Assembly: GCA_945877765.1 (NCBI GenBank)
Contig: CAMDWQ010000013.1
Coordinates: forward strand, 1-37,984
Direction of reading: 5' to 3'
DNA from: Candidatus Omnitrophota bacterium
Lineage (GTDB): Bacteria; Omnitrophota; Gorgyraeia; 2-02-FULL-51-18
Length of the DNA: 37,984 bases
The notes beneath the pieces are model-generated. The model saw nothing but the letters and a program-made list of their open reading frames with translations. It was not told where the DNA came from and ran no database searches. The position numbers and the translations under genes are program-made. Every line of letters starts with the position of its first letter. The stretch's first letter is position 1. Positions 16,542 through 27,631 of this stretch are shown in pieces.

Positions 16542-17294
16542 TTGTCTAAAGAATTGATCCAAGGTTTACTCGAAGCAGGTTCCCATTTCGGCCACCAGAC
16601 CAGAAAATGGAATCCCAAAATGAAGCCGTTTATTTTTGGCGAAAAAAATGGTATTTACATCATCGATCTTGAAAAGACAGCCGATCATCTGGTGAAGGCT
16701 TGCAATTTTATGCGTAGCATCGCTTCCCAAGGACTTCCGATTCTTTATGTGGGCACCAAGCCGCAGGCTCAGCTGGTCATTGAAGAAGAGGCCAAGCGTG
16801 CCGGGATGTTTTATGTCAATGCCCGCTGGCTCGGGGGTGCGCTGACCAATTATCAGACGATTCGTAACAGCATCCGCCGCTACAAAGAATTGATTGTGAT
16901 GAGGACGGACGGGACTTTTGAGGCGCTGACGAAGAAAGAAGTCTCAGAGCTCGAAAAGGAAATCACTAAGCACGAGAAGAATCTAATCGGTATCGCGGAA
17001 ATGGGACGTCTTCCAGGTGCGATGTTTGTCATTGATGCGAAAAAAGAAGATATCGCGGTCAAAGAAGCCAATCGCTTGGGCATTCCCGTCGTGGCCATCG
17101 TGGACACGGATTCTGATCCCGATAGAATTCAATACCCGATTCCTGCCAATGACGATGCGATTCGTTCGCTACGACTGATTACACGTGTTATCACCGACAG
17201 CATCATTGAAGGCGCACAGAAGGTAAGACGCGCACAAGTGGATGCTAAGGATGACGCTAGTGTTGAAGCTGCGATGTCCGAAGCTTCCAGATAA
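16542..17294 (+). CDS. rpsB: 30S ribosomal protein S2
   Basis: A 250-residue protein of normal length for S2. It opens [20 protein letters not shown], followed by [10 protein letters not shown] and IIDLEKT, and later shows the [13 protein letters not shown] and [12 protein letters not shown] blocks that define bacterial S2. The start codon is TTG, supported by AAAGGAGA seven bases upstream and by the S2 N-terminus; no ATG is suitably placed. It is first in an rpsB-tsf-pyrH-frr operon, a very common bacterial order, driven by the promoter at 16370-16397. The rare start codon and leader hairpin suggest controlled initiation. Confidence 0.98.
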   Translation: MSKELIQGLLEAGSHFGHQTRKWNPKMKPFIFGEKNGIYIIDLEKTADHLVKACNFMRSIASQGLPILYVGTKPQAQLVIEEEAKRAGMFYVNARWLGGALTNYQTIRNSIRRYKELIVMRTDGTFEALTKKEVSELEKEITKHEKNLIGIAEMGRLPGAMFVIDAKKEDIAVKEANRLGIPVVAIVDTDSDPDRIQYPIPANDDAIRSLRLITRVITDSIIEGAQKVRRAQVDAKDDASVEAAMSEASR

Positions 17295-17323
17295 AATTTA
17301 GCCGTATCTTTTAAGGAGAATTT

Positions 17324-19435
<2,112 letters not shown>

Positions 19436-19478
19436 CCTTTTTGGCAGAGAACCACTCTTTTAATGCATCTGGCAATAT

Positions 19479-19486
19479 GGTATATT
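19479..19486 (+). promoter_or_regulatory. Extended -10 promoter of the hicBA pair
   Basis: TGG followed by TATATT (19481-19486). No good -35 is seen, only a weak TTTTAA at 19458-19463. Predicted start near 19493, so the leader is only about 15 nt and begins at the ribosome site AGGGAG (19493-19498). Confidence 0.5.
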
Positions 19487-19507
19487 TGGATTAGGGAGAG
19501 CTGATTG

Positions 19508-19861
19508 ATGAGAACAATTCGTAAGCACGTTCACGCGACTTTAGATGTGTTGATGTCCCAAGAGGAAGGGAAGTTTTATGCCCACTGCCTGGCTTTTGAT
19601 ATTCTCTCTGAGGGCAGAACTGAACAGGAAGCTAAGAAAAATCTTGCAGAAATGATATTTGAACACATCCGTTTCTTTGTAGAGAAAAATATGGAACCTT
19701 TTATTTTTCGTCCAGCGCCTATGAAGTATTGGAACTTATTGAAGATGCTTGGAAAGGAAAGTCATTTCTTACCTAGCTTTCCGGAAGGACTTTTACATGT
19801 TAATTCCGCAAATCGGATAGCACCCTACCTGAATTCAGTGGATGCCCCAGCCTACGCCTGA
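19508..19861 (+). CDS. HicB-family antitoxin-like protein
   Basis: A 117-residue protein. ATG 19508 is preceded by AGGGAG nine bases upstream; a TTG directly before it would add one residue. Residues 8-60 (HATLDVLMSQEEGKFYAHCL, then DILSEGRTEQEAKKNLAEMI) match the HicB partial RNase-H-like fold, in which strands are followed by an amphipathic helix. The C-terminal half shows no clear DNA-binding motif. The downstream HicA-like gene starts 20 bases before this stop, in another frame. Together they look like a type II toxin-antitoxin module with its own promoter behind frr. Confidence 0.75.
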   Translation: MRTIRKHVHATLDVLMSQEEGKFYAHCLAFDILSEGRTEQEAKKNLAEMIFEHIRFFVEKNMEPFIFRPAPMKYWNLLKMLGKESHFLPSFPEGLLHVNSANRIAPYLNSVDAPAYA

Positions 19862-20093
19862 TCGCGATAAAGTTCTAAAATACCGAGAACTTAAAACCAA
19901 GCTTGCCCGTTTCGGGGTAACTGAGAATTCAAGTCGTGGGAAGGGCTCTCACCGCATGTTTATCAAAATGTTGGAAGGTCGGCCTGTTATCGATTTTGTA
20001 ACATGCCACAATGAAGGTGATGTTGTCAGCCGCAAAGTGGTTCAGCACGTCCGGGAAAAGTTTCAAATTTCAATCCAGGATTTTTACCGCTAA
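19842..20093 (+). CDS. HicA-family toxin-like protein (putative mRNA interferase)
   Basis: An 83-residue protein. Residues 11-23 form a helix (VLKYRELKTKLARFG), followed by SSRGKGSHRMF with the conserved His37 that is catalytic in HicA mRNA interferases, a strand pair (RPVIDFVTCHNEGD), and a final helix VVSRKVVQHVREKF. This is the dsRBD-like order of HicA. It overlaps the antitoxin gene by 20 bases in another frame, as is common when toxin dosage is tied to antitoxin translation. Gly and Ser before His are kept, so it is likely intact. Family call good, activity untested. Confidence 0.75.
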   Translation: MPQPTPDRDKVLKYRELKTKLARFGVTENSSRGKGSHRMFIKMLEGRPVIDFVTCHNEGDVVSRKVVQHVREKFQISIQDFYR

Positions 20094-20107
20094 CTAGAAA
20101 ATCGTTC

Positions 20108-20136
20108 GAGACAGCTTTAAAGAAGTCTGGTATATT
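20108..20136 (+). promoter_or_regulatory. Promoter of tRNA-Lys
   Basis: GAGACA (20108-20113, four of six matches to TTGACA) and TATATT (20131-20136) with 17-bp spacing; TGG precedes the -10, making it extended. The tRNA begins 36 bases downstream of the -10. Confidence 0.6.
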
Positions 20137-20172
20137 AACGCTTCGCTCCCCACTTGCAAAAAACCGTGTTTT

Positions 20173-20245
20173 GAGCCGATAGCTCAGCTGGTAGAGCACT
20201 GCCCTTTTAAGGCAGTTGTCCTGGGTTCGATCCCCAGTCGGCTCA
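20173..20245 (+). tRNA. tRNA-Lys(UUU)
   Basis: Full cloverleaf: acceptor GAGCCGA pairs with TCGGCTC, the D-arm follows, anticodon stem CTGCC/GGCAG encloses loop CTTTTAA (anticodon TTT), and the T-arm contains GGTTCGATCC. The discriminator is A at 20245 and CCA is not encoded. Its 3' end takes part in two overlapping inverted repeats downstream. Confidence 0.97.
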
Positions 20246-20475
20246 CTTTTTAATTTTAGCCTTATCTGCTTCGTTGCGCTTTGTCAACGTGGCTTTGCCA
20301 CGCCTCCTTGAGCACGCCTCGCATATAAGGCTAAAATTAAAAAGTGAGAGTAATGGCCTCGTCTCCGTTGTTGGTCGTCGTCAACGTGGCTATCGCCACG
20401 CCTCCTCCGTCCGCCTAGGATACGAGGCTATTATTTGAAAAAATGGATTTGAAAAGTGAGCCGACTGGGGATCGA
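20227..20475. repeat. Nested inverted repeats starting in the tRNA-Lys 3' end
   Basis: Three pairs of arms. (A) 20227-20250, the tRNA T-arm and acceptor 3' side, is perfectly complementary to 20452-20475 (24 bp). (B) 20243-20265 is perfectly complementary to 20325-20347 (23 bp). (C) 20351-20362 pairs with 20422-20433 (11 of 12, one G-T). The centres of B and C each contain the same motif, GTCAACGTGGC, then a 3- or 4-base loop, then GCCACGCCTCC (20283-20307 and 20380-20405), which is itself a hairpin. Two related hairpin units are thus enclosed by an inverted copy of the tRNA end. This may be an integration remnant or a repeat family. No gene is present. Confidence 0.85.
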
Positions 20476-20602
20476 GGCAAATAACCTACTCCAGCCGCAC
20501 TTTTCTCTAGCATTTTACCCATATTTAAGCTAAAATATTACAATATTAATCAACATTATCAATGTCAAATCAACTCTATTTAAATATTGGAGCACCTCTC
20601 CC

Positions 20603-23080
20603 ATGACGCATGGTCATCTGAAGACAATTTTCCGTAGATTTTTCGTCGCCGCCTCGCTTTTGACGGTACAAGCGTCCGCTTGGGCCAGCGAGGCGGACCT
20701 TAAGATTCCGGACCTCCGCGAGGGGCGCTTTGACCTTTTCTGGGGACTAACCGGTTATCAAATCCTATTTTATGGAGCGATTGTGATTCTCGGGACGGTA
20801 GGTTTGTCTCTTTTTCAATTTTTCGCCATCAAGGCTCTCCCCGCGCACCAATCGATGCTCGATGTGGCCGAGACGATCTACCAGACCTGCAAGACTTATC
20901 TCAAGCAGCAGGTGAGATTCCTGGCGATGCTGTTTACGATCATTGCGCTGGCGATGGCCTACTACTTCATCGGATTGCAGCATGAGTCCATGAAGACGCT
21001 GGGTTTTGTTCTTTTCTTCTCGATCGTTGGTATGGCGGGCTCAACGCTCGTTGCCTGGTATGGGATTCGTGTCAACACGTACGCCAACGCCAGGACCGCG
21101 TTCGCATCGCTGCGCGGCATTCCCTGGGATGTTGTCAATATTCCTTTGCGTGCGGGCATGTCCGTCGGGCTATTTCTCATCTCCGTTGAGCTAGTGATGA
21201 TGGTGAGCATCCTGCTCTTTGTGCCGCGTGAGATTGTCGGCTACTGTTTTCTGGGATTTGCTATCGGTGAATCGCTCGCGGCGAGTGCTCTTCGCATCGC
21301 GGGGGGTATTTTTACCAAAATCGCCGATATCGGCTCGGACTTGATGAAAATTGTGTTCAAGGTCAAAGAGGATGATCCACGCAACCCGGGCGTCATCGCC
21401 GATTGCGCAGGGGACAATGCTGGCGACTCGGTGGGGCCGACGGCTGATGGCTTTGAGACTTACGGCGTCACGGGTGTCGCGCTGATTTCATTTATTACGC
21501 TTGCGGTCAAAGATCCGGCGCTTCAAGCCAAGCTTATTGTCTGGATATTTGCCATGCGCTTTTTGATGGATTTCATGTCGGGTGTTTCCTATTTTATCAA
21601 CAAGGCCATCTCTGAGAAAAAGTACAAGGGTGTGAAGGAGTTTGATTTCGAGGAGCCGTTGACGCGGCTGATTATGATTGCGACGGGTCTGTGCATTTCT
21701 ACTTCTTATGGAATGTCTTATCTTCTGATTGGAGATCTAGCGGATCCGACGCTCTGGTGGAAACTGGCGTCGATCATTGCTTGCGGGACATTGGGCGCTT
21801 ATCTTATTCCCGAATTTACCAAGGCCTTTACTTCCTCTCACTCTAAGCACGTCAAAGAGATTGTGACGGCGTCGCGCGAAGGAGGAGCATCGCTTACGAT
21901 TCTTTCGGGGATCGTGGCGGGGTCGTTTTCGGCTTTTTGGAAGGGGATTCTCATTGCAGGTCTTATGTTTGTGGCCTATCTGATTTCGGGGACGGGGCTT
22001 CAACATATCATGCCGCATGCGTCGGTTTTCGCGTTTGGCTTGGTTGCCTATGGTTTCCTCTGTATGGGTCCGGTCAATATTGCGGTGGATTCCTACGGCC
22101 CCGTGACGGACAACGCCCAGTCGATTTTTGAATTGTCCCAGATGGAGTCGATTCCCGGGATCGAAAAAGAGGTTGAGCATGCTTTTGGTTTTAAGCCTGA
22201 TTTTAAAAAAGGTAAACATTATCTCGAAGCCAACGACTCGGCCGGCAATACGTTTAAGGCGACAGCAAAGCCCGTGCTCATCGCCACGGCTGTTGCGGGT
22301 GCCACGACTATGATTTTCTCCATCATCCTTCTGCTTCAAGAGCATCTTCGGGCCGGGGCTGTTGCCGCCGCGGCGGGTGGATTGGTCCCTGATAACATTG
22401 GGGAGATTCTGCTCCATGAAAAACTTTCACTCACAGCGTCACCGGTACTGCTAGGGTTTCTATGCGGTGGGGCAGTGATCTATTGGTTTTGCGGGGCTTC
22501 GATCCAGGCCGTTACCACCGGAGCTTACTCGGCCGTTGAATACATCAAGAAGAATATGAACCTTAATATCAAAGAAGCTAAGCGGGAGGACTCCATCACG
22601 GTCGTACGAATCTGTACCGAGTATGCTCAGAAGGGGATGTGGAATATTTTCCTCGGGCTCTTGGCATTCACGCTTGCGTTTGCCCTCTTTGATCCCTATT
22701 TCTTCATCGCCTATCTCATGGCGATCGCGGTATTCGGGCTGTTTCAGGCGATGTACATGGCCAATGCGGGCGGATCATGGGACAACGCGAAGAAACTTGT
22801 CGAGGTGGATATGGGCGAGAAGAATACGCCTTTGCATGATGCCACCGTCATTGGCGACACCGTGGGAGATCCCTTTAAAGACACAACTTCTGTATCGTTG
22901 AACCCGATTATTAAATTCTCGACTCTCTTTGGCATGCTGGCGGTCGAGATCGCCATCAAGATGAATCCGGCTACCACGCGCGTTTGCGGGAGCTTTTTCT
23001 TTTTTGCGGGCCTCTTTTTTGTCTGGAAATCTTTTTACGGCATGCGGATTCCGGAAAAGGTCAAAACGATAGGTGCTTAG
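20603..23080 (+). CDS. hppA: Membrane-bound proton-translocating pyrophosphatase
   Basis: An 825-residue polytopic membrane protein that couples PPi hydrolysis to ion transport. The PPi/Mg site motif DCAGDNAGDSVGPTADGFET is at about 267-286, and the second acidic block, with NAGGSWDNAKK, GEKNTPLHDATVIGDTVGDP and FKDT, is near the C-terminus. Residue 552 in GNTFKA is Lys, where K+-dependent enzymes usually have Ala; this suggests the K+-independent class. The N-terminus (about 1-30) looks like a signal peptide (FRRFFVAASLLTVQASAWAS), and the protein is longer than the usual 660-770 residues. ATG 20603 has GGAG (20589-20592) ten bases upstream. The last base of its stop codon is the first base of the next gene's GTG. 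Confidence 0.95.
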   Translation: MTHGHLKTIFRRFFVAASLLTVQASAWASEADLKIPDLREGRFDLFWGLTGYQILFYGAIVILGTVGLSLFQFFAIKALPAHQSMLDVAETIYQTCKTYLKQQVRFLAMLFTIIALAMAYYFIGLQHESMKTLGFVLFFSIVGMAGSTLVAWYGIRVNTYANARTAFASLRGIPWDVVNIPLRAGMSVGLFLISVELVMMVSILLFVPREIVGYCFLGFAIGESLAASALRIAGGIFTKIADIGSDLMKIVFKVKEDDPRNPGVIADCAGDNAGDSVGPTADGFETYGVTGVALISFITLAVKDPALQAKLIVWIFAMRFLMDFMSGVSYFINKAISEKKYKGVKEFDFEEPLTRLIMIATGLCISTSYGMSYLLIGDLADPTLWWKLASIIACGTLGAYLIPEFTKAFTSSHSKHVKEIVTASREGGASLTILSGIVAGSFSAFWKGILIAGLMFVAYLISGTGLQHIMPHASVFAFGLVAYGFLCMGPVNIAVDSYGPVTDNAQSIFELSQMESIPGIEKEVEHAFGFKPDFKKGKHYLEANDSAGNTFKATAKPVLIATAVAGATTMIFSIILLLQEHLRAGAVAAAAGGLVPDNIGEILLHEKLSLTASPVLLGFLCGGAVIYWFCGASIQAVTTGAYSAVEYIKKNMNLNIKEAKREDSITVVRICTEYAQKGMWNIFLGLLAFTLAFALFDPYFFIAYLMAIAVFGLFQAMYMANAGGSWDNAKKLVEVDMGEKNTPLHDATVIGDTVGDPFKDTTSVSLNPIIKFSTLFGMLAVEIAIKMNPATTRVCGSFFFFAGLFFVWKSFYGMRIPEKVKTIGA

Positions 23081-26067
23081 TGGCACAGAAAAATCCTCAA
23101 AATAGCTCTAGCTTCACGTTGTCCAAGCCTACAACCCAGCCCAACTATTTTTACTTAAAAAATATTAAGATTACCCATAAGCTCACGCTGATTGTGGCTG
23201 TTTTTTCGTCGTTTATTTTTCTTCTTCTTTTCTTGAGTAATATTGGCATGGGCATCCTTTCCGATGTGAGGATCGGCATTGCCGGAAAAGAAGTGTGGGC
23301 GATTGCCAGACGAGATGCCGTGATTGATCTGGAGCGGTACGTTAGCCGCGGAGAAGAGGCGGATTACCAGCATTTTTTAAAAAATGTCAGGGTCCCTCTG
23401 GGGGACAGAAAAGCATTCGCGGCAATTTTGAGTAAAAAACCTGATTTAAAAAAAGCCGTGGCCGGATTTGTTGAAGGGGGAATTGATCCGTTTGATGCCA
23501 GGCGCGCGGCGCTAATATTTTTGAGATTTGGATGGATCTCCTATGTGCGCGATTCGATTTCTGCTTGGCAGAAGGCGGATAGTCTTTTGGACCATCAAAT
23601 TCATCTCGGCGCTCAGATTCACCAGGAAATGCAGGCTGGAACGGTGACCAATGCGAAAAGAAAATCATTTCAAGAGCAGATCAAGCAGATCCATGAAAAG
23701 ACAGTGCCCTGGGAAGTTGAATTTGACCATAAGCTGGCTCTTTATGGACGCGCTCTGACGCAGATTTTAATTTTTGCCATGATTTTCATTTCTATTGTGC
23801 TGTTGGTGGTAGGTGTACTCTTTGCGCGTCTGGTTGCGTGGCAACTAATGCGAGAAATTTCCGAATTGCAGAAGGCGGCTACCAAAATCGCCGAAGGTAA
23901 CTTTGGAGAGCTGATTGATGTCACCTCCAAGGATGAAATCGGAGACCTGGCAAGGAATCTTAAACAAATGGCGCTTCAACGCCAGGGGGCGGAAAAAGAA
24001 TTAAGTGAGCATGCTCATGAGCTTGCCTTGGCCAACAAAAAGCTTCTTGATACCGAGCGAATGAAAGATGATTTTTTTGCGACAGTCTCCCACGAACTGC
24101 GTACTCCGCTGACACTGGTCCTGACGCCCTTGGAATCACTTTTGATGGGAGATCCTAAGACAATAACGAAGGCTCAGAGAGAAGTTTTTGAAATCATGCA
24201 CAACAATGCCATTCGATTGCTTCAAATGGTGACGGGACTTCTTGATTTTTCAAAAATTGAAGCAGGTAGGATGGAAATAAAGCGGGAGCCCACGGACATC
24301 GCGGCCGTTACCCGCTCGATTATCAGTGATTTTGAAGCGATGTTAAAACATAAAAAAATTACTAGCCGCTTGGATGTCGGCGAGGTTCAAACTGTCCTAA
24401 TGGACCGCTACATTTACGAACGAATCCTATTTAATCTTCTCTCCAATGCGGCTAAGTTTACTCCTGAAGGGGGAAGTATCGGGGTGTCGGTCGGTTGGAA
24501 GCAGGCAGACTTAACGCTTTCTGTTTCGGATACGGGAATCGGAATTTCCCAAGAGGATCAAAAACGCTTGTTTGAGAAGTTTAGGCAGATCGAAGGAGTC
24601 TCGACGCGCCGTTTTGAGGGCACCGGGTTGGGTCTGGCCTTGGTGAAGGAGTTTGCGGGGCATCTCGGCGGTACTGTTTCGGTTGTAAGTGAGGTGGGTA
24701 AGGGCTCAACCTTTACCGTCCACTGCCAGGCCCCGCTTGCCAAGCTCTTGGAAACGGATAAATTAGTACGTCCGCGACAGAAACTGGTACAGCAGTTTCA
24801 CACTCACAGCGGATGGGCGCCGACCGACGATTCTACTAAAAAAAGTCATTTACCCAAGATTCTGATTGCCGAGGACAACCTGGAGCTAGCTTCCTACTTG
24901 GCGTTGCAAATGCAGGATATTGCCCAGATTCAGCTTGCCAGGGACGGCGAAAAGGCATTGGAGACGGTTCGATCGTGGATGCCCGATCTTGTTCTCTCTG
25001 ACGTGATGATGCCGGAGCGGGATGGGCTGAGCCTTTGCCGGGAAATCAAAGCGGATAAGCGCACCAGTCACATCCCCGTGATTCTTCTGACGGCACTGAC
25101 TTACCGCGAGGCTCTATTAAAAGGATGGGAGGCAGGAGCGGATGAGTATCTATTCAAACCTTTCCACCCAACGGAGTTGATTACGCGCGTCAGCTCGGTG
25201 CTTTCGAATTCTCAAGAGCGCCGAAAAACACACTTATTTTTAAAAGAATCCCATGAGAAGCTGGAGCTTGAGGTCCAAGAGAGAACCGTTAAGCTTTCGG
25301 AAGCGAATAAAATTTTGATTAAGCAAAAAAACTCACTTGAAAAAGTGAACCGGGAATTGGACGGTTTTGTTTACACGGCCAGCCATGATTTGCGAGCGCC
25401 TCTGCGAGTCATCGCCAGTTTTTCAGAAGTGCTTACGAAAAAATATAGTGATCTCATTGACGAGCAGGGGAAGGGGTATTTAAACCGCATTGAGAAAGCC
25501 GCAGTGCGCATGAGTCAGTTGATTGATGACTTGATGCTGGTCGCAAGATTGTCAAAGATTGAAAATCCCTATAAAAATGTTTTAACGAAGGAGATTTTGG
25601 AATCCGTTTTATCGAGGCTTGATTTTGATATCAAAGAGGCGCGAGTCGAAGTGGTGATTCAAAAGGGCATGCCCGTGATTTTTTGCGATAAGGTTAAAAT
25701 AGAAGAGGTTTTTTTCAACCTCATCAGCAATGCCGTCAAGTTTTCCAGGGCTAAAAAATCAACAAAAACACTTAAGATTGAGGTGGGCCACCGTCCACTT
25801 GAGGATAGTCATGAATTCTACGTCAAAGACCGAGGAATTGGCATTAGCGCCAGCCACCAGGAGCGCGCATTTGATATTTTTTGGCAGTTGGAACCTTCCG
25901 CCTCGCCGCAGAGCAGCGGGGTTGGGTTGAGTATCGTTAAGAGACTGGTTCAAGATCACGGAGGCCAGGTGAGGATTGATTCCACACTGGGGGAGGGGGC
26001 GGCATTTTATTTTACTCTTCCTTTGGAACATAGACAGGCTCATGAATTAGAAGGTTTGATTAATTAG
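23080..26067 (+). CDS. Hybrid sensor kinase with two kinase cores around a receiver (HK-REC-HK)
   Basis: A 995-residue protein starting at GTG 23080, which overlaps the hppA stop by one base; AGGTG (23071-23075) is the likely ribosome site. The frame is open further upstream, but only inside hppA. Order: transmembrane helix 35-58, a helical extracytoplasmic domain, helix 226-253, HAMP about 254-305, HisKA with SHELRTPL (His338), HATPase (NLLSNAAKF 452-460, DTGIGIS, GTGLGLAL), receiver 593-707 (phosphoacceptor Asp641, Lys693), coiled coil, second HisKA (ASHDLRAPL, His769), and second HATPase (NLISNAVKFS, DRGIGIS, GVGLSIV). All catalytic boxes look intact. The second core resembles those of phytochrome-type kinases. 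It heads a six-gene signalling run. Confidence 0.93.
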   Translation: MAQKNPQNSSSFTLSKPTTQPNYFYLKNIKITHKLTLIVAVFSSFIFLLLFLSNIGMGILSDVRIGIAGKEVWAIARRDAVIDLERYVSRGEEADYQHFLKNVRVPLGDRKAFAAILSKKPDLKKAVAGFVEGGIDPFDARRAALIFLRFGWISYVRDSISAWQKADSLLDHQIHLGAQIHQEMQAGTVTNAKRKSFQEQIKQIHEKTVPWEVEFDHKLALYGRALTQILIFAMIFISIVLLVVGVLFARLVAWQLMREISELQKAATKIAEGNFGELIDVTSKDEIGDLARNLKQMALQRQGAEKELSEHAHELALANKKLLDTERMKDDFFATVSHELRTPLTLVLTPLESLLMGDPKTITKAQREVFEIMHNNAIRLLQMVTGLLDFSKIEAGRMEIKREPTDIAAVTRSIISDFEAMLKHKKITSRLDVGEVQTVLMDRYIYERILFNLLSNAAKFTPEGGSIGVSVGWKQADLTLSVSDTGIGISQEDQKRLFEKFRQIEGVSTRRFEGTGLGLALVKEFAGHLGGTVSVVSEVGKGSTFTVHCQAPLAKLLETDKLVRPRQKLVQQFHTHSGWAPTDDSTKKSHLPKILIAEDNLELASYLALQMQDIAQIQLARDGEKALETVRSWMPDLVLSDVMMPERDGLSLCREIKADKRTSHIPVILLTALTYREALLKGWEAGADEYLFKPFHPTELITRVSSVLSNSQERRKTHLFLKESHEKLELEVQERTVKLSEANKILIKQKNSLEKVNRELDGFVYTASHDLRAPLRVIASFSEVLTKKYSDLIDEQGKGYLNRIEKAAVRMSQLIDDLMLVARLSKIENPYKNVLTKEILESVLSRLDFDIKEARVEVVIQKGMPVIFCDKVKIEEVFFNLISNAVKFSRAKKSTKTLKIEVGHRPLEDSHEFYVKDRGIGISASHQERAFDIFWQLEPSASPQSSGVGLSIVKRLVQDHGGQVRIDSTLGEGAAFYFTLPLEHRQAHELEGLIN

Positions 26068-26090
26068 GGAACCGCAGAAAGGAAAAATCC

Positions 26091-26561
26091 GTGAATTTGC
26101 CTCATTCGCAGGGCAGTCAAAAAGATCCTCTTAACCTATTGATCGTTGATGACAACGAATCGGATATTGAGATCGCTCGCATAGTTTTTGAGGGAGCCCA
26201 AATAAAAAATAAACTCTTTGCCCTGACAGACACAGAAGTAGTTTTTGATTTTTTGGATGGGATTGGCAGGTATCAGGATCGCCAGGAGTTCCCTAAACCT
26301 GATTTGATACTTCTTGATATTCGTATGCCAAAACTGGACGGCATCGATCTTCTAAAAAAAATTAAGGCGCATCCAATTCACGGTAAAATTCCTGTGATTA
26401 TGTTCACCTCATCCAGACATCCAAAAGATGTTTCGGATAGTTATTCAAACGGCGCCTCTACCTATCTACAGAAACCGGTTGGCTATCAGGAATTTATGAA
26501 AATGACAGATCATTTTAATGCTTATTGGCAGATGGCCGCCTTGGAACGTATCCGGGAATAA
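26091..26561 (+). CDS. Single-domain response regulator, Rcp1-like
   Basis: A 156-residue CheY-like receiver with no output domain. Acidic pair D20-D21 (LIVDDNESD), phosphoacceptor Asp76 (LILLDIRMPKLDG), Thr106/Ser107 and Lys128 (YLQKPVG) are all present. The long insertion between the second strand and helix, and the ending FNAYW, resemble Rcp1-type regulators paired with phytochrome-like kinases. The start is GTG 26091 with AAAGGA upstream (26078-26083). It sits between two kinases whose ASHDL/ISHDL H-boxes are of the same class, so it is a likely phosphate carrier between them. Confidence 0.9.
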   Translation: MNLPHSQGSQKDPLNLLIVDDNESDIEIARIVFEGAQIKNKLFALTDTEVVFDFLDGIGRYQDRQEFPKPDLILLDIRMPKLDGIDLLKKIKAHPIHGKIPVIMFTSSRHPKDVSDSYSNGASTYLQKPVGYQEFMKMTDHFNAYWQMAALERIRE

Positions 26562-26564
26562 CAG

Positions 26565-27599
26565 ATGAAAATTAAAACCAAACTTAATATTGTTTTATGT
26601 CTTGCGACCATGGCAGTCGCGGGGATACTCATCACTGAAATATTGTTGTGGGACTCCCCGCAAAAGAAAACTCAGATTGTGGCGTGGCTGGTTTTATACG
26701 GCATCATTATTGGAAATATTTTTTGGCTTCAGAGGCATGTGGTACGGCCATTGTCATCGTTGGCACAAGGGGCGGCGGAAGTGACAGGTGGAAATAAGGA
26801 TTTTTTGTTTTCACCGCGAAATCCGAAATTCGCGGATGAAACGGATGATGTCAAAAATGCTTTTAATTCAATGCTTATTTCTTTGAAGAAGGCTCTGGGG
26901 GAAATTCAGGCAAAAAACAAAGAGCTTGAAACACTTCTTTATGTCATCTCGCATGATCTCAAAGAGCCGCTGCGGTCTATCCAATTTTTTTCTGGCAGTG
27001 TGCGCGATCGGTACGCTCAAAGCCTGGAGCCGCAAGCCCAAGATTATTTGACGCGCTGTGTTCAAGGCTCTGTCCGGATGGCGGCTCTATTGGATGATGT
27101 TTTAGCCTTAGCGCGGGCACGAAAGGGAACAGAGCCTCCGACCGTGATACCTGCCATGTCAGTGGTTGGGAAAGCTTTAGAGCGTTTGGAGAATAGGATT
27201 AAGGAAACGGGAGCTACTGTTGAAGTGAAGGGAAATTTTACGGATTTAAAAGCGGATGTCATCTGGGCGCAGGAAGCGGTCTACAACTTAATGGATAATG
27301 CGCTAAAATTTGTCCGGCCGGGAGAGAAGCCTCAAGTTGAGATTGTTCCTTATTTGTCAGAACAAAATAGGGGGCACAAGGAAACGGGAATTGTTATTCA
27401 AGACCGCGGGCCGGGAGTCTCTCCTGAAATGGCGGAGAGAATTTTTGGATTGTTTCAGCGCGGAGTCGGCCGCGACATCGAGGGAACAGGCGCGGGGTTG
27501 GCAATTGTAAGGGCTATCGTCGAGAGATATAACGGGAGGGTGTGGATGGAACCTCGAGAAGGCGGCGGCTCAAAATTTATCATTACTTTTCAGTCTTAG
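26565..27599 (+). CDS. Membrane sensor histidine kinase
   Basis: A 344-residue kinase with two N-terminal transmembrane helices (about 8-28 and 37-56) separated by almost no periplasmic loop, so it cannot carry a large external sensor. A HAMP-like segment (about 57-115) starts RHVVRPLSSLAQGAAEVTGG. HisKA has VISHDLKEPLRS with His130. HATPase motifs are NLMDNALKFV, DRGPGVSPEMAERIFGLFQR and GTGAGLAIV. It follows the Rcp1-like receiver by three bases. Its class (SHDLKEPL) matches phytochrome-type kinases that use Rcp1-like partners. Confidence 0.92.
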   Translation: MKIKTKLNIVLCLATMAVAGILITEILLWDSPQKKTQIVAWLVLYGIIIGNIFWLQRHVVRPLSSLAQGAAEVTGGNKDFLFSPRNPKFADETDDVKNAFNSMLISLKKALGEIQAKNKELETLLYVISHDLKEPLRSIQFFSGSVRDRYAQSLEPQAQDYLTRCVQGSVRMAALLDDVLALARARKGTEPPTVIPAMSVVGKALERLENRIKETGATVEVKGNFTDLKADVIWAQEAVYNLMDNALKFVRPGEKPQVEIVPYLSEQNRGHKETGIVIQDRGPGVSPEMAERIFGLFQRGVGRDIEGTGAGLAIVRAIVERYNGRVWMEPREGGGSKFIITFQS

Positions 27600-27631
27600 G
27601 ATGAAAGTGAGCAATTAAAAGGAATAAGGCG

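Noticed and set aside
20246-20475. CRISPR array behind tRNA-Lys
   Set aside because: The repeats are inverted and unequal in spacing, and only two related units are present; no cas gene is in the window.
22984-23079. In-frame upstream extension of the hybrid kinase into hppA
   Set aside because: The added 32 residues are an out-of-frame shadow of hppA; GTG 23080 has a ribosome site and overlaps the hppA stop by one base.
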